A DNA stretch of 64,000 nt from an uncultured Ruminococcus sp. (GCA_958403905.1 CATXZD010000011.1:34287-98286), one strand, 5' to 3'. Numbered from the stretch's first letter, positions 1 through 7,850 are shown. Program-made: numbers and translations. The notes: generated from the letters alone by a model not told the origin.

Positions 1-186
1 ATGCAGCAGCGTTTGTATGACCTCGGATATATTGACGACAAGGAAAATATTACGGGCTATTACGGTGATGTTTCAAAAGCGGCTGTTAAAAGCTTCCAGA
101 CCAAAAACGGAATCAAGGCTACAGGTAACGCCGACAACGCAACACTTGTAAAGATGTTTGACAGCAATGCTGTTAAAAACGGATAA
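1..186 (+). CDS. C-terminal fragment of a peptidoglycan-binding (PG_binding_1) protein
   Basis: The open frame runs in from the left edge, so only the last 61 residues are visible and the Met at position 1 need not be the start. The fragment has the pattern of a PG_binding_1 repeat: QQRLYDLGYI near the start, then GYYGDVSKAAVKSFQ, then NGIKATGNADNATL. That family is a three-helix module that binds peptidoglycan and usually sits on the end of cell-wall hydrolases or spore-cortex enzymes. The catalytic part would lie upstream, outside the window, so the enzyme type is unknown. A strong terminator follows directly. Confidence 0.75.
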   Translation: MQQRLYDLGYIDDKENITGYYGDVSKAAVKSFQTKNGIKATGNADNATLVKMFDSNAVKNG

Positions 187-200
187 TATAGTTATATAGT

Positions 201-233
201 AAAGCACCCGAGGGCACTCGGGTGCTTTTTGTT
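201..233 (+). terminator. Intrinsic terminator after the PG-binding gene
   Basis: A perfect 12-bp stem (AAAGCACCCGAG, 201-212, with CTCGGGTGCTTT, 217-228) encloses a GGCA loop and is followed by a T run. It ends the rightward transcript and may also serve the leftward acetyltransferase gene. Confidence 0.9.
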
Positions 234-271
234 ATTTAAGTGTAAGAGCGTTTATAAATTAAAAGCAAACG

Positions 272-874
272 TTAAATGTCAACTAAATCATCTTTTGTGA
301 TTTTTCGAATAACTCGGCACGGATTTCCTGCTGCAAAAACATTTGCGGGAATATCCCTTGTAACTACGCTTCCTGCACCGATTACTGAGCCTTTTCCGAT
401 TTTAACTCCGCCGCAGACCGTAACGTCTGAGGCAAGCCAGCAATCGTCTTCGATAGTAACAGGCTTTGCATACTCGTAGTTATACATGGTGCCGTCGTTT
501 CTTTCACGAATACGGCGCTGTTCGGCAGACATAGGGTGTACGGGAGTTGCAATCGTACAGTTTGGTCCGAAAAACACACTACTGCCGATTTGTACCTGAC
601 AACAGTCAAGCACAACAAGATTAAAATTTGCATAGCATTTTTCACCGAAGGTAGTGAAAACACCGTAGTCAAACTGAATCGGACCCTGAAGATAAGTGCC
701 TTTGCCAAAATTCGGAAGAAGCTCTGATATAATTTCATTTCGCTTTTGTTCTTCGTCCTCATAAGTATCGTTATACTGTTTACAAAGCTTGTGAGCTTTT
801 TTGCGCATTTCAGCAAGCTCGCTGTCGGAAGGGTCATATAATAAACCGTTCAGCATTTTTTCTTTTTCTGTCAT
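272..874 (-). CDS. Maltose/galactoside O-acetyltransferase family (left-handed beta-helix)
   Basis: This 200-residue protein matches the Maa/LacA family of sugar acetyltransferases, which move acetyl from acetyl-CoA to a sugar hydroxyl in the cytoplasm. It starts with the usual short helical Mac domain (MTEKEKMLNGLLYDPSDSEL). Hexapeptide-repeat coils follow, such as IGSSVFFGPNCTIAT and VTVCGGVKIGKGSVIGAGSV. The catalytic histidine is in TPVHPMS (about residue 113). The length is normal for the family (about 185-205). It shares direction with the L,D-transpeptidase gene upstream, which ends 13 nt before it, so the two may be cotranscribed. The true acceptor sugar cannot be told from sequence. 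Confidence 0.88.
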   Translation of the reverse strand: MTEKEKMLNGLLYDPSDSELAEMRKKAHKLCKQYNDTYEDEEQKRNEIISELLPNFGKGTYLQGPIQFDYGVFTTFGEKCYANFNLVVLDCCQVQIGSSVFFGPNCTIATPVHPMSAEQRRIRERNDGTMYNYEYAKPVTIEDDCWLASDVTVCGGVKIGKGSVIGAGSVVTRDIPANVFAAGNPCRVIRKITKDDLVDI

Positions 875-887
875 AATATATCTCTCC

Positions 888-2087
888 TTAATTTGTAACC
901 TTTACTGTTATATCAACGCTTGTGCTTCTGTGCAGACTGTCGGTTACAGAATACGTTACCTTGTATTTGCCAACCCTTGACGTGACGACGTTGCCGGTTA
1001 CAGCAACCTTTTCGGTAATATCATTTGAGCAGGTGTCAACTGCTTTTATGTTATTCATAGGCGAAAAACTTTCGTCCTTTTTTATTGTGCAGTTATTTGC
1101 CCCTGTAATCTGCGGATTTTTGTTGTAGTAGGGATTTTTTCTGTTATCGTCTGTCGGATCCCATCCGCATTTTAAATTAGTAATTTTTATCGTATCCGGC
1201 TTGCCGAGAGGACCTGGATTATCGTCATCGTAAATTGTAATACGTGTGTCGTAAGCGCAGTTATCGTAAATCCATTTTGTGTCGGAAACAGAAAGCCTTA
1301 CACACCCGAGCGACGCATTTGTACCAAGCTTGTTAAACTCCTCAACCTCTAAATCATCGGGAGATTGAGTATAATACGGCACTGAATGAAAAAGATAGTC
1401 ACCCGATATTCCGCTGACATACTGGCCGTACACGTTATCAAAAAGCGGGTGCCATTCGTGCTTGAAGTAAATGCCGAATGTTCCTGTGATTGTACCGTTG
1501 TTCTTTCCGCAAGAGCATACCATTGCCCTGATAGGAACGGTATATTCTCCGTTTTTATCATAGGTGTAAACAGTAACGCAGTTTTCTTTTCTGTTGACAT
1601 GTATTTCGTAAGGATTTCTATTGCTGTTGTCGGCAAGATTTTTCTTTAACACATTTTCGTTTGCAGTAATACAGGTTGAAAATCTGTCAACTTTCTCTTC
1701 TTTTGCTTCGGTAACGGTAATTTTGCACTCGTATTTTTTGTTGTTGCTAAACAATGCCGTAATTGTTGCAGTTCCTGATTTTTTGGCGTCAACTCTGCCG
1801 CCGCTGTCAACACTTGCAATCGTAATGTCACTGCTTGTCCATTTACGCAGGCTCTTTTCTTCGTCCTTTGATATTGTAATAACCTTTGCTTCGCCCTCCG
1901 AGAGAATAAGAGGTTCTTTAGAGTCTATTTTATAAGTAGGATTTTCAATAGGAATTACTTTTGCAGGGGTTGTGTTGAACGTAGACTTATTTTCGTTATT
2001 AATATGTTTGACGCTTCCGAAAGCACTAAGAATGCAGGTAAACGTCAGAATAAAACATAAAAGGAAAATAAACAAGTATTTTTTCAT
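888..2087 (-). CDS. Exported L,D-transpeptidase (YkuD) with Ig-like domains
   Basis: This 399-residue protein begins with an uncleaved signal or anchor helix (residues about 3-24). It carries a bacterial Ig-like (Big_2) domain at about 55-127, where SGTATITALFSNN is typical. A YkuD catalytic domain lies at about 160-285, with the pattern HSVPYY (His about 234) followed by SLGCVRLS (nucleophile Cys about 262). A C-terminal Ig-like domain (about 320-399) ends in YKVTYSVTDSLHRST, typical of cadherin-like DUF5011 modules. YkuD enzymes make 3-3 crosslinks in peptidoglycan or attach proteins to it, so the site of action is outside the membrane. The exact substrate is not evident. Confidence 0.88.
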   Translation of the reverse strand: MKKYLFIFLLCFILTFTCILSAFGSVKHINNENKSTFNTTPAKVIPIENPTYKIDSKEPLILSEGEAKVITISKDEEKSLRKWTSSDITIASVDSGGRVDAKKSGTATITALFSNNKKYECKITVTEAKEEKVDRFSTCITANENVLKKNLADNSNRNPYEIHVNRKENCVTVYTYDKNGEYTVPIRAMVCSCGKNNGTITGTFGIYFKHEWHPLFDNVYGQYVSGISGDYLFHSVPYYTQSPDDLEVEEFNKLGTNASLGCVRLSVSDTKWIYDNCAYDTRITIYDDDNPGPLGKPDTIKITNLKCGWDPTDDNRKNPYYNKNPQITGANNCTIKKDESFSPMNNIKAVDTCSNDITEKVAVTGNVVTSRVGKYKVTYSVTDSLHRSTSVDITVKVTN

Positions 2088-2210
2088 AACATAACCTTTC
2101 AGAATATTACAAATTTTTAACTTTTTTACATTATAACTTTTTTTTGCAAATAAGGCAAGACATATTTTATTCCATTAAAAAATGTGGTAAAATGTATGTG
2201 GTGATTTTTT

Positions 2211-2762
2211 ATGGCACATCCAATTAAGCATTTTAAAACAATTACAAAACACAGGCACAAGGTTATTGCAAACTGCGCAAGAGCAGGCATACTTTTTCAG
2301 GGGTTAAGGCACGATTTGTCAAAATACAGCCCTACGGAGTTTATTCCGGGAGCGAGGTTTTTTCAGGGTGACAGAAGTCCCAACGAACGTGAGCGCGAGC
2401 TGTACGGATGTTCGCTTGCGTGGATGCACCACAAGGGACGAAACCGTCATCATTACGAATACTGGAACGATTATAATCCCAAAACAAGGCAGATTGAAAA
2501 CGTAGAAATGCCCGTTCGCTACGTAATAGAAATGTTTTGCGACCGCGTTGCGGCAAGTAAAATATACAACGGAAAAGATTATAAGGACAGCGACCCGTTT
2601 ACGTATTTTCTTCGCATAAAGGGAAAACACCGTATGCACCCGAACACGGAGGCACTGCTTGACAAACTGCTTGTAATGCTTCGTGACGAGGGCGAGGAAA
2701 AGACGTTTGCGTATATTAAAACCGAGTGCCTCGGACGTAAGACGCGCAAGAAAGACGATTAA
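2211..2762 (+). CDS. DUF5662 family protein
   Basis: I recognise the 183-residue product as a DUF5662 protein from its conserved histidine-rich stretches: HFKTITKHRHKV near the start, LRHDLSKYSPTEF at about 33-45, and WMHHKGRNRHHYEYW at about 71-85. The many conserved His/Asp residues suggest a metal-binding helical fold related to HD-type proteins, but that is inference; no reaction is known to me. The ATG at 2211 follows a GGTGA ribosome site at 7-nt spacing. It is divergent from the transpeptidase and about 95 nt before the HD-domain gene. Confidence 0.8.
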   Translation: MAHPIKHFKTITKHRHKVIANCARAGILFQGLRHDLSKYSPTEFIPGARFFQGDRSPNERERELYGCSLAWMHHKGRNRHHYEYWNDYNPKTRQIENVEMPVRYVIEMFCDRVAASKIYNGKDYKDSDPFTYFLRIKGKHRMHPNTEALLDKLLVMLRDEGEEKTFAYIKTECLGRKTRKKDD

Positions 2763-2857
2763 AGTGAAAACATGATTGTCGCTTTGCGTAAGAACATCAG
2801 CCGTGTCCGCAGAATATATGAAACGTGATTTTTTAAATCGACAGTCAGGAGAAACAT

Positions 2858-3352
2858 ATGAAAAAAATGGGCAAAGTGATTGAGGCTATGATAGAATATT
2901 ATGGCACGGATTTAAGAAGAATAAACCATTTTTTAAAGGTTTTTTCATTTGCAAAAACAATCGGCGAGGGAGAACACCTTGATACAAACAACCAAAACCT
3001 GCTTGAGGTATCTGCAATCGTCCACGATATCGGCATAAAGCAAAGCGAGTTGAAATATAACTCAAGCGCAGGCAGGTATCAGGAGCTTGAAGGGCCGGCA
3101 GAAGCAGAAAAACTGCTTTTAAACATTGGCTATGACAGCGATTTTGTTGAAAAAGTCTGTTACCTTGTCGGTCATCATCATACATACAATCAGATTGATT
3201 CAATGCCGTATCAGATTTTGGTTGAGGCGGATTTTCTTGTAAATCTTTTTGAGGACGGTGCAAGCGTCAGTGCCGTAAAAAAAGCAGAGGAAAAAATATT
3301 CAAAACATCTACAGGTATAAAACTGCTTAAAAAAATGTACTTTGGCAGGTAA
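2858..3352 (+). CDS. HD-domain phosphohydrolase-like protein
   Basis: The 164-residue product carries the HD-superfamily signature: His24 (INHFLKVF), the His56-Asp57 pair in AIVHDIGI, a GHHHTY stretch at about 107-112, and a late Asp in VEADFLVNL. Such proteins hydrolyse phosphate esters or nucleotides using a metal pair, and this looks like a single-domain stand-alone member. It starts at ATG 2858 after AGGAG at suitable spacing. It lies just upstream of the ZTP riboswitch but is separated from pflB by that regulated terminator. The substrate is unknown. Confidence 0.82.
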   Translation: MKKMGKVIEAMIEYYGTDLRRINHFLKVFSFAKTIGEGEHLDTNNQNLLEVSAIVHDIGIKQSELKYNSSAGRYQELEGPAEAEKLLLNIGYDSDFVEKVCYLVGHHHTYNQIDSMPYQILVEADFLVNLFEDGASVSAVKKAEEKIFKTSTGIKLLKKMYFGR

Positions 3353-3430
3353 TTTTTTTGCGAAACGCAGAAGTTTTTTTCTTGCCGTAAAGGTATTGAC
3401 AACAGACAAGAAAAATGTTATTTTAAAGGT

Positions 3431-3530
3431 GTTATATGACTGACGGAACAGTGGAATTAACCACAGTGAAGTATAACGATTCAAAGCCGACCGTCTGGGC
3501 GAAAGCTCAGATAAAGTCGGCTTTTTTTAT
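3431..3530 (+). promoter_or_regulatory. ZTP (pfl motif) riboswitch controlling pflB
   Basis: The leader of pflB has the layout of the pfl/ZTP RNA. P1 pairs GTTATA (3431-3436) with TATAAC (3472-3477). The conserved stretch TGACTGACGGAACA follows the first arm. P2 pairs GTGG (3451-3454) with CCAC (3461-3464). The 3' domain reads CCGTCTGGGC (3491-3500) and forms a hairpin with a GAAA loop (3495-3510). The hallmark pseudoknot is GACGG (3442-3446) with CCGTC (3491-3495); the usual form is GGCG with CGCC, so this is a covarying version. This class senses ZTP/ZMP, the alarmone of 10-formyl-tetrahydrofolate shortage, and is known upstream of pfl genes, since formate feeds that pool. Confidence 0.88.
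3483..3528 (+). terminator. Ligand-controlled terminator of the ZTP riboswitch
   Basis: AAAGCCGAC (3483-3491) pairs with GTCGGCTTT (3516-3524), and seven T residues follow from 3522. The stem contains the riboswitch 3' hairpin and uses C3491, which the pseudoknot also needs. The likely logic is that bound ZTP favours the pseudoknot and allows readthrough into pflB. Confidence 0.85.
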
Positions 3531-3582
3531 TTAGCAAATTATACCAACATGATGCATATTTTTATTACACGGAGGTATTGTT

Positions 3583-5811
3583 ATGAGAAACGAATGGAGA
3601 GAATTTAAAGGCGGCGCTTGGGAGAATGAAATTAATGTCAGAGATTTTATTCACAGAAACTACACTCCCTATTTTGGCGGCAGTGAATTTCTTGAAGGCC
3701 CCACACAGGCAACACTTGACCTTTGGGAACAGGTAAGCGAGCTTAAAAAGCAGGAAATTGAAGCAGGCGGCGTGCTTGATATGGATACAAAGGTTGTTTC
3801 AACAATTCTTTCACACGGTGCTGCATATATAGATAAAGACAAGGAGCAGATTGTCGGATTGCAGACAGACAAGCCATTAAAGCGCTCTCTCCAGCCCTAC
3901 GGCGGAATCAGAATGGCTACTAAGGCTTGCAGAGATAACGGCTACGAGGTTGATCCCGAGATTACAGAGTTTTTTACAACTCACAGAAAAACCCACAACG
4001 CAGGTGTGTTTGACGCCTATACTCCCGAAATGAGAAAATGCCGTACAAACCATATTATAACAGGACTTCCCGACGCTTACGGAAGAGGCAGAATTATCGG
4101 CGATTACCGCCGTGTAGCGCTTTACGGCGTTGATCGCCTTATTGAGGACAAGCAGCATCAGAAGGATACAACAAGAATTATTATGTATTCTGATGTTATC
4201 CGTGAGCGTGAGGAGCTTTCAGAGCAAATCAGATCGCTTCAGATGCTCAAGCAGATGGCTAACATTTACGGCTGTGATATTTCAAAGCCTGCCACAAACT
4301 TTAAAGAGGCTGTACAGGCTGTGTACTTTGCATACCTTGCATCGGTTAAGGAACAGAACGGTGCGGCTATGAGTCTCGGCAGAACTTCAACATTCCTCGA
4401 TATCTACGCTTATCGTGATCTTGCAGAGGGCACAATCACAGAAAAAGAAGTTCAGGAAATTGTCGATCACTTCATTATGAAGCTGAGAATGGTATGCTTT
4501 GCACGTACTCCCGAATACAATCAGATTTTCGCAGGCGACCCCACATGGGTTACCGAGTCAATCGGCGGAATCGGAACTGACGGACGTCCGCTTGTTACAA
4601 AGATGTCGTTCCGTTACCTCAATACACTCAACAACATTGGTGCCGCTCCCGAACCAAACCTTACAGTTTTATGGTCAACTCAGCTTCCCGAAAACTTTAA
4701 AAGTTTCTGTGCTGATATGTCAATTAAATATCATGCTGTTCAGTATGAAAACGACGATCTTATGCGTCCGCTTCACGGCGACGATTACGGTATTGCATGC
4801 TGTGTATCTTCAATGAAAATCGGCAAGGAAATGCAGTTCTTCGGCGCAAGAGCTAACCTTGCAAAGTGTTTGCTTTATGCAATCAACGGCGGTGTTGACG
4901 AGGTTACAGGCGATCAGGTTGGTCCTAAGTACCGTCCTGTTGAGGGCGATTACCTCGACTATGACGATGTAATGGACAAGTACAAGGCTATGATGAAATG
5001 GCTTGCACAGGTTTATGTAAATGCACTCAACATCATTCACTATATGCACGATAAATACTCCTACGAGCGTTTGCAGATGGCTTTGCATGACAAGCACGTT
5101 ACACGCTGGTTTGCAACAGGTATTGCAGGTTTCTCGGTTGTTGCCGACTCTCTTTCTGCAATTAAGTATGCAAAGGTTAAGGTTGTAAGAAACGAAAAGG
5201 GAATTGTTACCGACTACATCACCGAGGGCGATTTCCCGAAATACGGCAACGACGATGACCGAGTTGACGACATTGCCAAAGAGGTACTCCATACGTTTAT
5301 CAGTTACCTCAGGCAGAATCACACCTACCGCGGCGGTATTCCCACAACCTCAATCCTTACAATTACGTCTAACGTTTCCTACGGCAAGAACACAGGCTCA
5401 ACTCCGGACGGCAGAAAGTACGGCGAGCCGTTTGCTCCCGGTGCAAACCCGATGCACGGCAGAGATTCCAACGGTGCAGTTGCTTCTCTTGCTTCCGTTG
5501 CAAAGCTTCCGTTTATGGACTCGCAGGACGGTATTTCAAATACATTTACCATTGTTCCGTCTGCACTCGGCAAAACCGATGAGCAGAGAAATCATAACCT
5601 TGTTGCATTGCTTGACGGTTATATGCTCAAGGGAGGCTATCACCTCAACGTAAATGTGTTTGACAGAGAACTTCTTCTTGATGCCCAGAAGCACCCCGAG
5701 CTTTATCCTCAGCTTACAATCCGTGTTTCAGGCTACGCTGTAAACTTTATCAAGCTTACTAAGGAACAGCAGGACGAGGTTATTTCAAGAACATTCCATT
5801 CATCAATATAA
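3583..5811 (+). CDS. pflB: Pyruvate formate-lyase (formate C-acetyltransferase)
   Basis: The 742-residue enzyme converts pyruvate and CoA to acetyl-CoA and formate in anaerobic sugar fermentation. The catalytic pair Cys406-Cys407 sits in GIACCVSSM, and the glycyl radical residue Gly717 is in RVSGYAVNF near the C terminus, which places it as a true PFL rather than a diol dehydratase. The length is typical (about 740-760). The ATG follows GGAGG at good spacing. Expression should be controlled by the ZTP riboswitch upstream. The activase gene pflA follows after a 260-nt gap that holds a hairpin and a MITE-like element. Confidence 0.97.
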   Translation: MRNEWREFKGGAWENEINVRDFIHRNYTPYFGGSEFLEGPTQATLDLWEQVSELKKQEIEAGGVLDMDTKVVSTILSHGAAYIDKDKEQIVGLQTDKPLKRSLQPYGGIRMATKACRDNGYEVDPEITEFFTTHRKTHNAGVFDAYTPEMRKCRTNHIITGLPDAYGRGRIIGDYRRVALYGVDRLIEDKQHQKDTTRIIMYSDVIREREELSEQIRSLQMLKQMANIYGCDISKPATNFKEAVQAVYFAYLASVKEQNGAAMSLGRTSTFLDIYAYRDLAEGTITEKEVQEIVDHFIMKLRMVCFARTPEYNQIFAGDPTWVTESIGGIGTDGRPLVTKMSFRYLNTLNNIGAAPEPNLTVLWSTQLPENFKSFCADMSIKYHAVQYENDDLMRPLHGDDYGIACCVSSMKIGKEMQFFGARANLAKCLLYAINGGVDEVTGDQVGPKYRPVEGDYLDYDDVMDKYKAMMKWLAQVYVNALNIIHYMHDKYSYERLQMALHDKHVTRWFATGIAGFSVVADSLSAIKYAKVKVVRNEKGIVTDYITEGDFPKYGNDDDRVDDIAKEVLHTFISYLRQNHTYRGGIPTTSILTITSNVSYGKNTGSTPDGRKYGEPFAPGANPMHGRDSNGAVASLASVAKLPFMDSQDGISNTFTIVPSALGKTDEQRNHNLVALLDGYMLKGGYHLNVNVFDRELLLDAQKHPELYPQLTIRVSGYAVNFIKLTKEQQDEVISRTFHSSI

Positions 5812-5821
5812 AATAACAGCA

Positions 5822-5846
5822 GGGCGGATATTTAATTTATCCGCCC
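5822..5846 (+). terminator. Hairpin after pflB
   Basis: GGGCGGATA (5822-5830) pairs perfectly with TATCCGCCC (5838-5846). No T run follows, so it may be a partial terminator or an mRNA 3'-end stabiliser that lowers pflA expression relative to pflB. Confidence 0.6.
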
Positions 5847-5858
5847 GATTGAATATAA

Positions 5859-6030
5859 GGAAACACTGAATAAATCACACGTATAAGTTGTTTGCGCATC
5901 TTGCTTGCATATTTTCCGCCGGCTTGCCCAAAAAATCCTCGTAATGCGTCAGCATTACTGCGGTTTATTGGCTCCACCTGACGAAAAATCTGACGGCGAA
6001 ATATGCACAAACGATTTAATCAGTGTTTCC
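5859..6030. mobile_element. MITE-like foldback element, copy 1
   Basis: The 172-bp element has terminal inverted repeats GGAAACACTGAATAAATC (5859-5876) and GATTTAATCAGTGTTTCC (6013-6030), which match at 17 of 18 positions. Inner inverted segments also pair imperfectly: GCATATTTTCCGCCG near 5907 with CGGCGAAATATGC near 5995. It has no open reading frame, so it would have to be moved by an enzyme encoded elsewhere. A related core lies at 59812-59843, matching 28 of 32 positions over 5938-5969. It sits between pflB and pflA. Confidence 0.75.
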
Positions 6031-6071
6031 TTAATACTGAATTTCTGAGGGAATTAGTATGAGGTGAAACT

Positions 6072-6803
6072 ATGACAGGCAAAATTCATTCCTTTGAATC
6101 TTTCGGCACGGTTGACGGCCCAGGCATACGTTTTGTTGTTTTCTTTCAGGGCTGTCCTATGCGCTGCCTTTACTGCCACAATCCCGACACATGGACGGTG
6201 AACGCAGGAACAGAATATAAAGCCGAGCAGATTATCGAAAAAATTGAACGCAACAAGCCATTTTATACTACCGGAGGACTTACCGCAACAGGCGGAGAGC
6301 CTATGCTTCAGCTTGACTTTCTGATTGAGCTTTTCACTCTTGCAAAGAACAGGGGAATAAACACCTGCCTTGATACGTCAGGAGTTATGTTCGACAGAAA
6401 CAACAGCGAGCGTATGGAGAAAATTGACAGGCTTTTGAAGGTGTGTGACCTCGTTATGCTTGATATTAAGCATATTGATGATGATGAGCACAAAAAGCTG
6501 ACAACTCATTCTAATAAAAATATTCTCGACTTCGCACGTTTTCTTGACGAAAAAAATATGCCTATGCGTATCCGCCACGTTATTGTTCCAAACATTACGG
6601 ACAAGCGGGAGGAGCTTTTTAGACTCGGTCAGTTTTTAAAGCCGTTTAATAATATTGAAAAAATTGAAACCTTGCCGTATCATACGCTTGGCAAGGTAAA
6701 ATACGATAATCTCGGGATTGATTATCCGCTTGGCGATACGCCTCAGCTTACTGAGAGCGACGCTGAAAAAGCGCTTGAAGTTATCAGGGAGGGTATGCAG
6801 TGA
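6072..6803 (+). CDS. pflA: Pyruvate formate-lyase-activating enzyme (radical SAM)
   Basis: The 243-residue radical SAM enzyme installs the glycyl radical on PflB. It has the iron-sulfur cluster motif CxxxCxxC with Cys28, Cys32 and Cys35 (GCPMRCLYCHNPDTW), followed by the glycine-rich TGGEPMLQ that contacts S-adenosylmethionine. The length is normal (about 240-250). ATG 6072 follows GAGGTGA. Its stop codon overlaps the GTG start of the next gene, so the two are translationally coupled. It is probably read through from pflB across the MITE-like element, or from a promoter in that gap. Confidence 0.96.
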   Translation: MTGKIHSFESFGTVDGPGIRFVVFFQGCPMRCLYCHNPDTWTVNAGTEYKAEQIIEKIERNKPFYTTGGLTATGGEPMLQLDFLIELFTLAKNRGINTCLDTSGVMFDRNNSERMEKIDRLLKVCDLVMLDIKHIDDDEHKKLTTHSNKNILDFARFLDEKNMPMRIRHVIVPNITDKREELFRLGQFLKPFNNIEKIETLPYHTLGKVKYDNLGIDYPLGDTPQLTESDAEKALEVIREGMQ

Positions 6804-7288
6804 ATACACCGCAAAGCATAGTGCATCCGTTTCCTCCGCTGTTTGATAGAAATTCAAGTGTTCTTATACTTGGCAGTTTTCCGTCGGTTAAGTCAAGAGA
6901 GCAGAATTTCTTTTACGGTCATCCGCAAAACCGATTCTGGAAACTTATTTCATTGCTGTTCGACGAGGAAATTCCTCAGAGCATAGACGAGAAAAAACGG
7001 CTTATTTTAAAGCACAACCTTGCGCTTTGGGATGTTATTCATTCCTGCACGGTAACAGGCTCAAGCGACAGCTCAATAAAGGACGTTGTGCCGAACGATT
7101 TGTCGGTAATTCTGCAAAACAGCAGGGTTGACAGGATTTTTGCAAACGGAGCGTTGTCGCATAAAATGTATATGAAGTACATCTTTCCTAAGACAGGTAT
7201 AGAGGCAGTAAAGCTTCCGTCAACCAGTCCTGCAAATGCGGCATTTTCGCTTGACAGACTTGCCGAAAACTGGAAGATAGTAAAATAA
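6800..7288 (+). CDS. DNA-deoxyinosine / uracil-type DNA glycosylase (Mug-like)
   Basis: The 162-residue product matches the small uracil-DNA-glycosylase superfamily branch annotated as DNA-deoxyinosine glycosylase. It has LILGSFPSVKSRE near the N terminus, the YGHPQNRFWK motif at about 39-48, and the C-terminal LPSTSPANA loop. These enzymes remove deaminated bases from DNA. The start is GTG at 6800, inside the GTGA overlap with the pflA stop. Coupling to pflA probably reflects shared expression rather than shared chemistry. It ends 20-40 nt before the first palindromic repeat of the accessory patch. Confidence 0.86.
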   Translation: MNTPQSIVHPFPPLFDRNSSVLILGSFPSVKSREQNFFYGHPQNRFWKLISLLFDEEIPQSIDEKKRLILKHNLALWDVIHSCTVTGSSDSSIKDVVPNDLSVILQNSRVDRIFANGALSHKMYMKYIFPKTGIEAVKLPSTSPANAAFSLDRLAENWKIVK

Positions 7289-7328
7289 CCTCTGCTTTGT
7301 TCCCACTTGGGTTAGCTGAATTTCTGTT

Positions 7329-7356
7329 AGGAACGACACAGGGGTCGTTCCCTACA
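7329..7356. repeat. GTAGGGA palindromic repeat, unit 1
   Basis: GGAACGAC (7330-7337) pairs with GTCGTTCC (7344-7351) and is followed by CTACA. Read on the minus strand it begins TGTAGGGAACGAC, the same head as the units at 7693 and 7747. Confidence 0.75.
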
Positions 7357-7374
7357 TTGTATATTATCTATAAA

Positions 7375-7409
7375 AAACGCTGTAGCATAAATTCTGTGCT
7401 ACGGCGTTT
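7375..7409 (-). terminator. Terminator of the RHH gene, also copy 1 of a duplicated hairpin
   Basis: AAACGCTGTAGCA (7375-7387) pairs with TGCTACGGCGTTT (7397-7409), with one G-T pair. Read on the minus strand a T run follows. It overlaps the last codons of the RHH gene. A second copy that differs by one base lies at 7920-7954. Confidence 0.8.
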
Positions 7410-7581
7410 CCTTTGCTTCATTTTTTATTATTTCGCCGTTTTTGCGCTCAAAGTTTTCAATACATTTGCGAATGAGATAAACGGTTTGTCTGTTAGCCGA
7501 ACGCCCTTCGTAGCTTGCAATATAGTGGAGTTTATCAAGCGTTTCTTTGTCAATTCTTATTGATAAATTTTTAGTTGTCAT
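7399..7581 (-). CDS. Ribbon-helix-helix (CopG/Arc-like) DNA-binding protein
   Basis: The 60-residue product is a ribbon-helix-helix protein. A beta strand TKNLSIRID is followed by helix KETLDKLHYIASYEG, a turn, and helix NRQTVYLIRKCIENFERKNG. Such dimers bind short operators and are common as antitoxins or plasmid-type repressors. No toxin-like gene is visible beside it, so this may be an orphan. The ATG at 7581 follows GGGTGGG. A tandem AAGTATACT palindrome lies about 60-80 bp upstream on its promoter side, a good candidate for autoregulation. The gene is bracketed by two near-identical hairpins and by GTAGGGA repeats. Confidence 0.82.
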   Translation of the reverse strand: MTTKNLSIRIDKETLDKLHYIASYEGRSANRQTVYLIRKCIENFERKNGEIIKNEAKETP

Positions 7582-7639
7582 AATCCCACCCTTTCTGTTA
7601 CTGAATTTATTATAGCACTACTTAAAGTGAAAAACTGTG

Positions 7640-7664
7640 AAGTATACTTGATTTAAGTATACTA
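7640..7664. promoter_or_regulatory. Candidate operator of the RHH regulator
   Basis: AAGTATACTT (7640-7649) and AAGTATACTA (7655-7664) are two palindromic boxes 15 bp apart, centre to centre. They lie upstream of a minus-strand TATAAT at about 7609-7614. Two spaced palindromes fit how RHH dimers bind. Confidence 0.6.
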
Positions 7665-7692
7665 TATTTTGTTGTGTTTTATTTTGTTCATT

Positions 7693-7772
7693 TGTAGGGA
7701 ACGGTCTTGACCGTTCCGAGTTTTTCAGATGTTTACAGTGATTCTGCGGAATGGTCAAGACCATTCCCTACA
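7693..7772. repeat. Paired GTAGGGA palindromic repeats, units 2 and 3
   Basis: Unit 2 (7693-7718) holds TGTAGGGAACGGTC and GACCGTTCCG around a short loop. Unit 3 (7747-7772) is its inverse with paired changes, C to T and G to A, that keep its own hairpin intact. The two units also pair with each other over 26 nt (24 matches), so the block can fold as two hairpins or one long one. It looks like a REP-type palindrome pair. Confidence 0.8.
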
Positions 7773-7820
7773 ATGTTGTTGATTACAAAAACGATGATAA
7801 AAACGTTTGAGTTTGATTAT

Positions 7821-7850
7821 AACAGCAGACACGGCTGATGTGTCCCTACG
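7821..7850. repeat. GTAGGGA palindromic repeat, unit 4
   Basis: GACAC (7828-7832) pairs with GTGTC (7840-7844), and CCTACG follows. On the minus strand it reads CGTAGGGACAC, the same head with a changed stem. Confidence 0.55.

Noticed and set aside
4810..5322. 170-residue minus-strand frame inside pflB
   Set aside because: It is antisense to conserved PFL sequence, which explains the open frame.
7297..7563. 88-residue plus-strand frame
   Set aside because: It covers the RHH gene antisense, a palindromic repeat and a terminator, and lacks a ribosome site.
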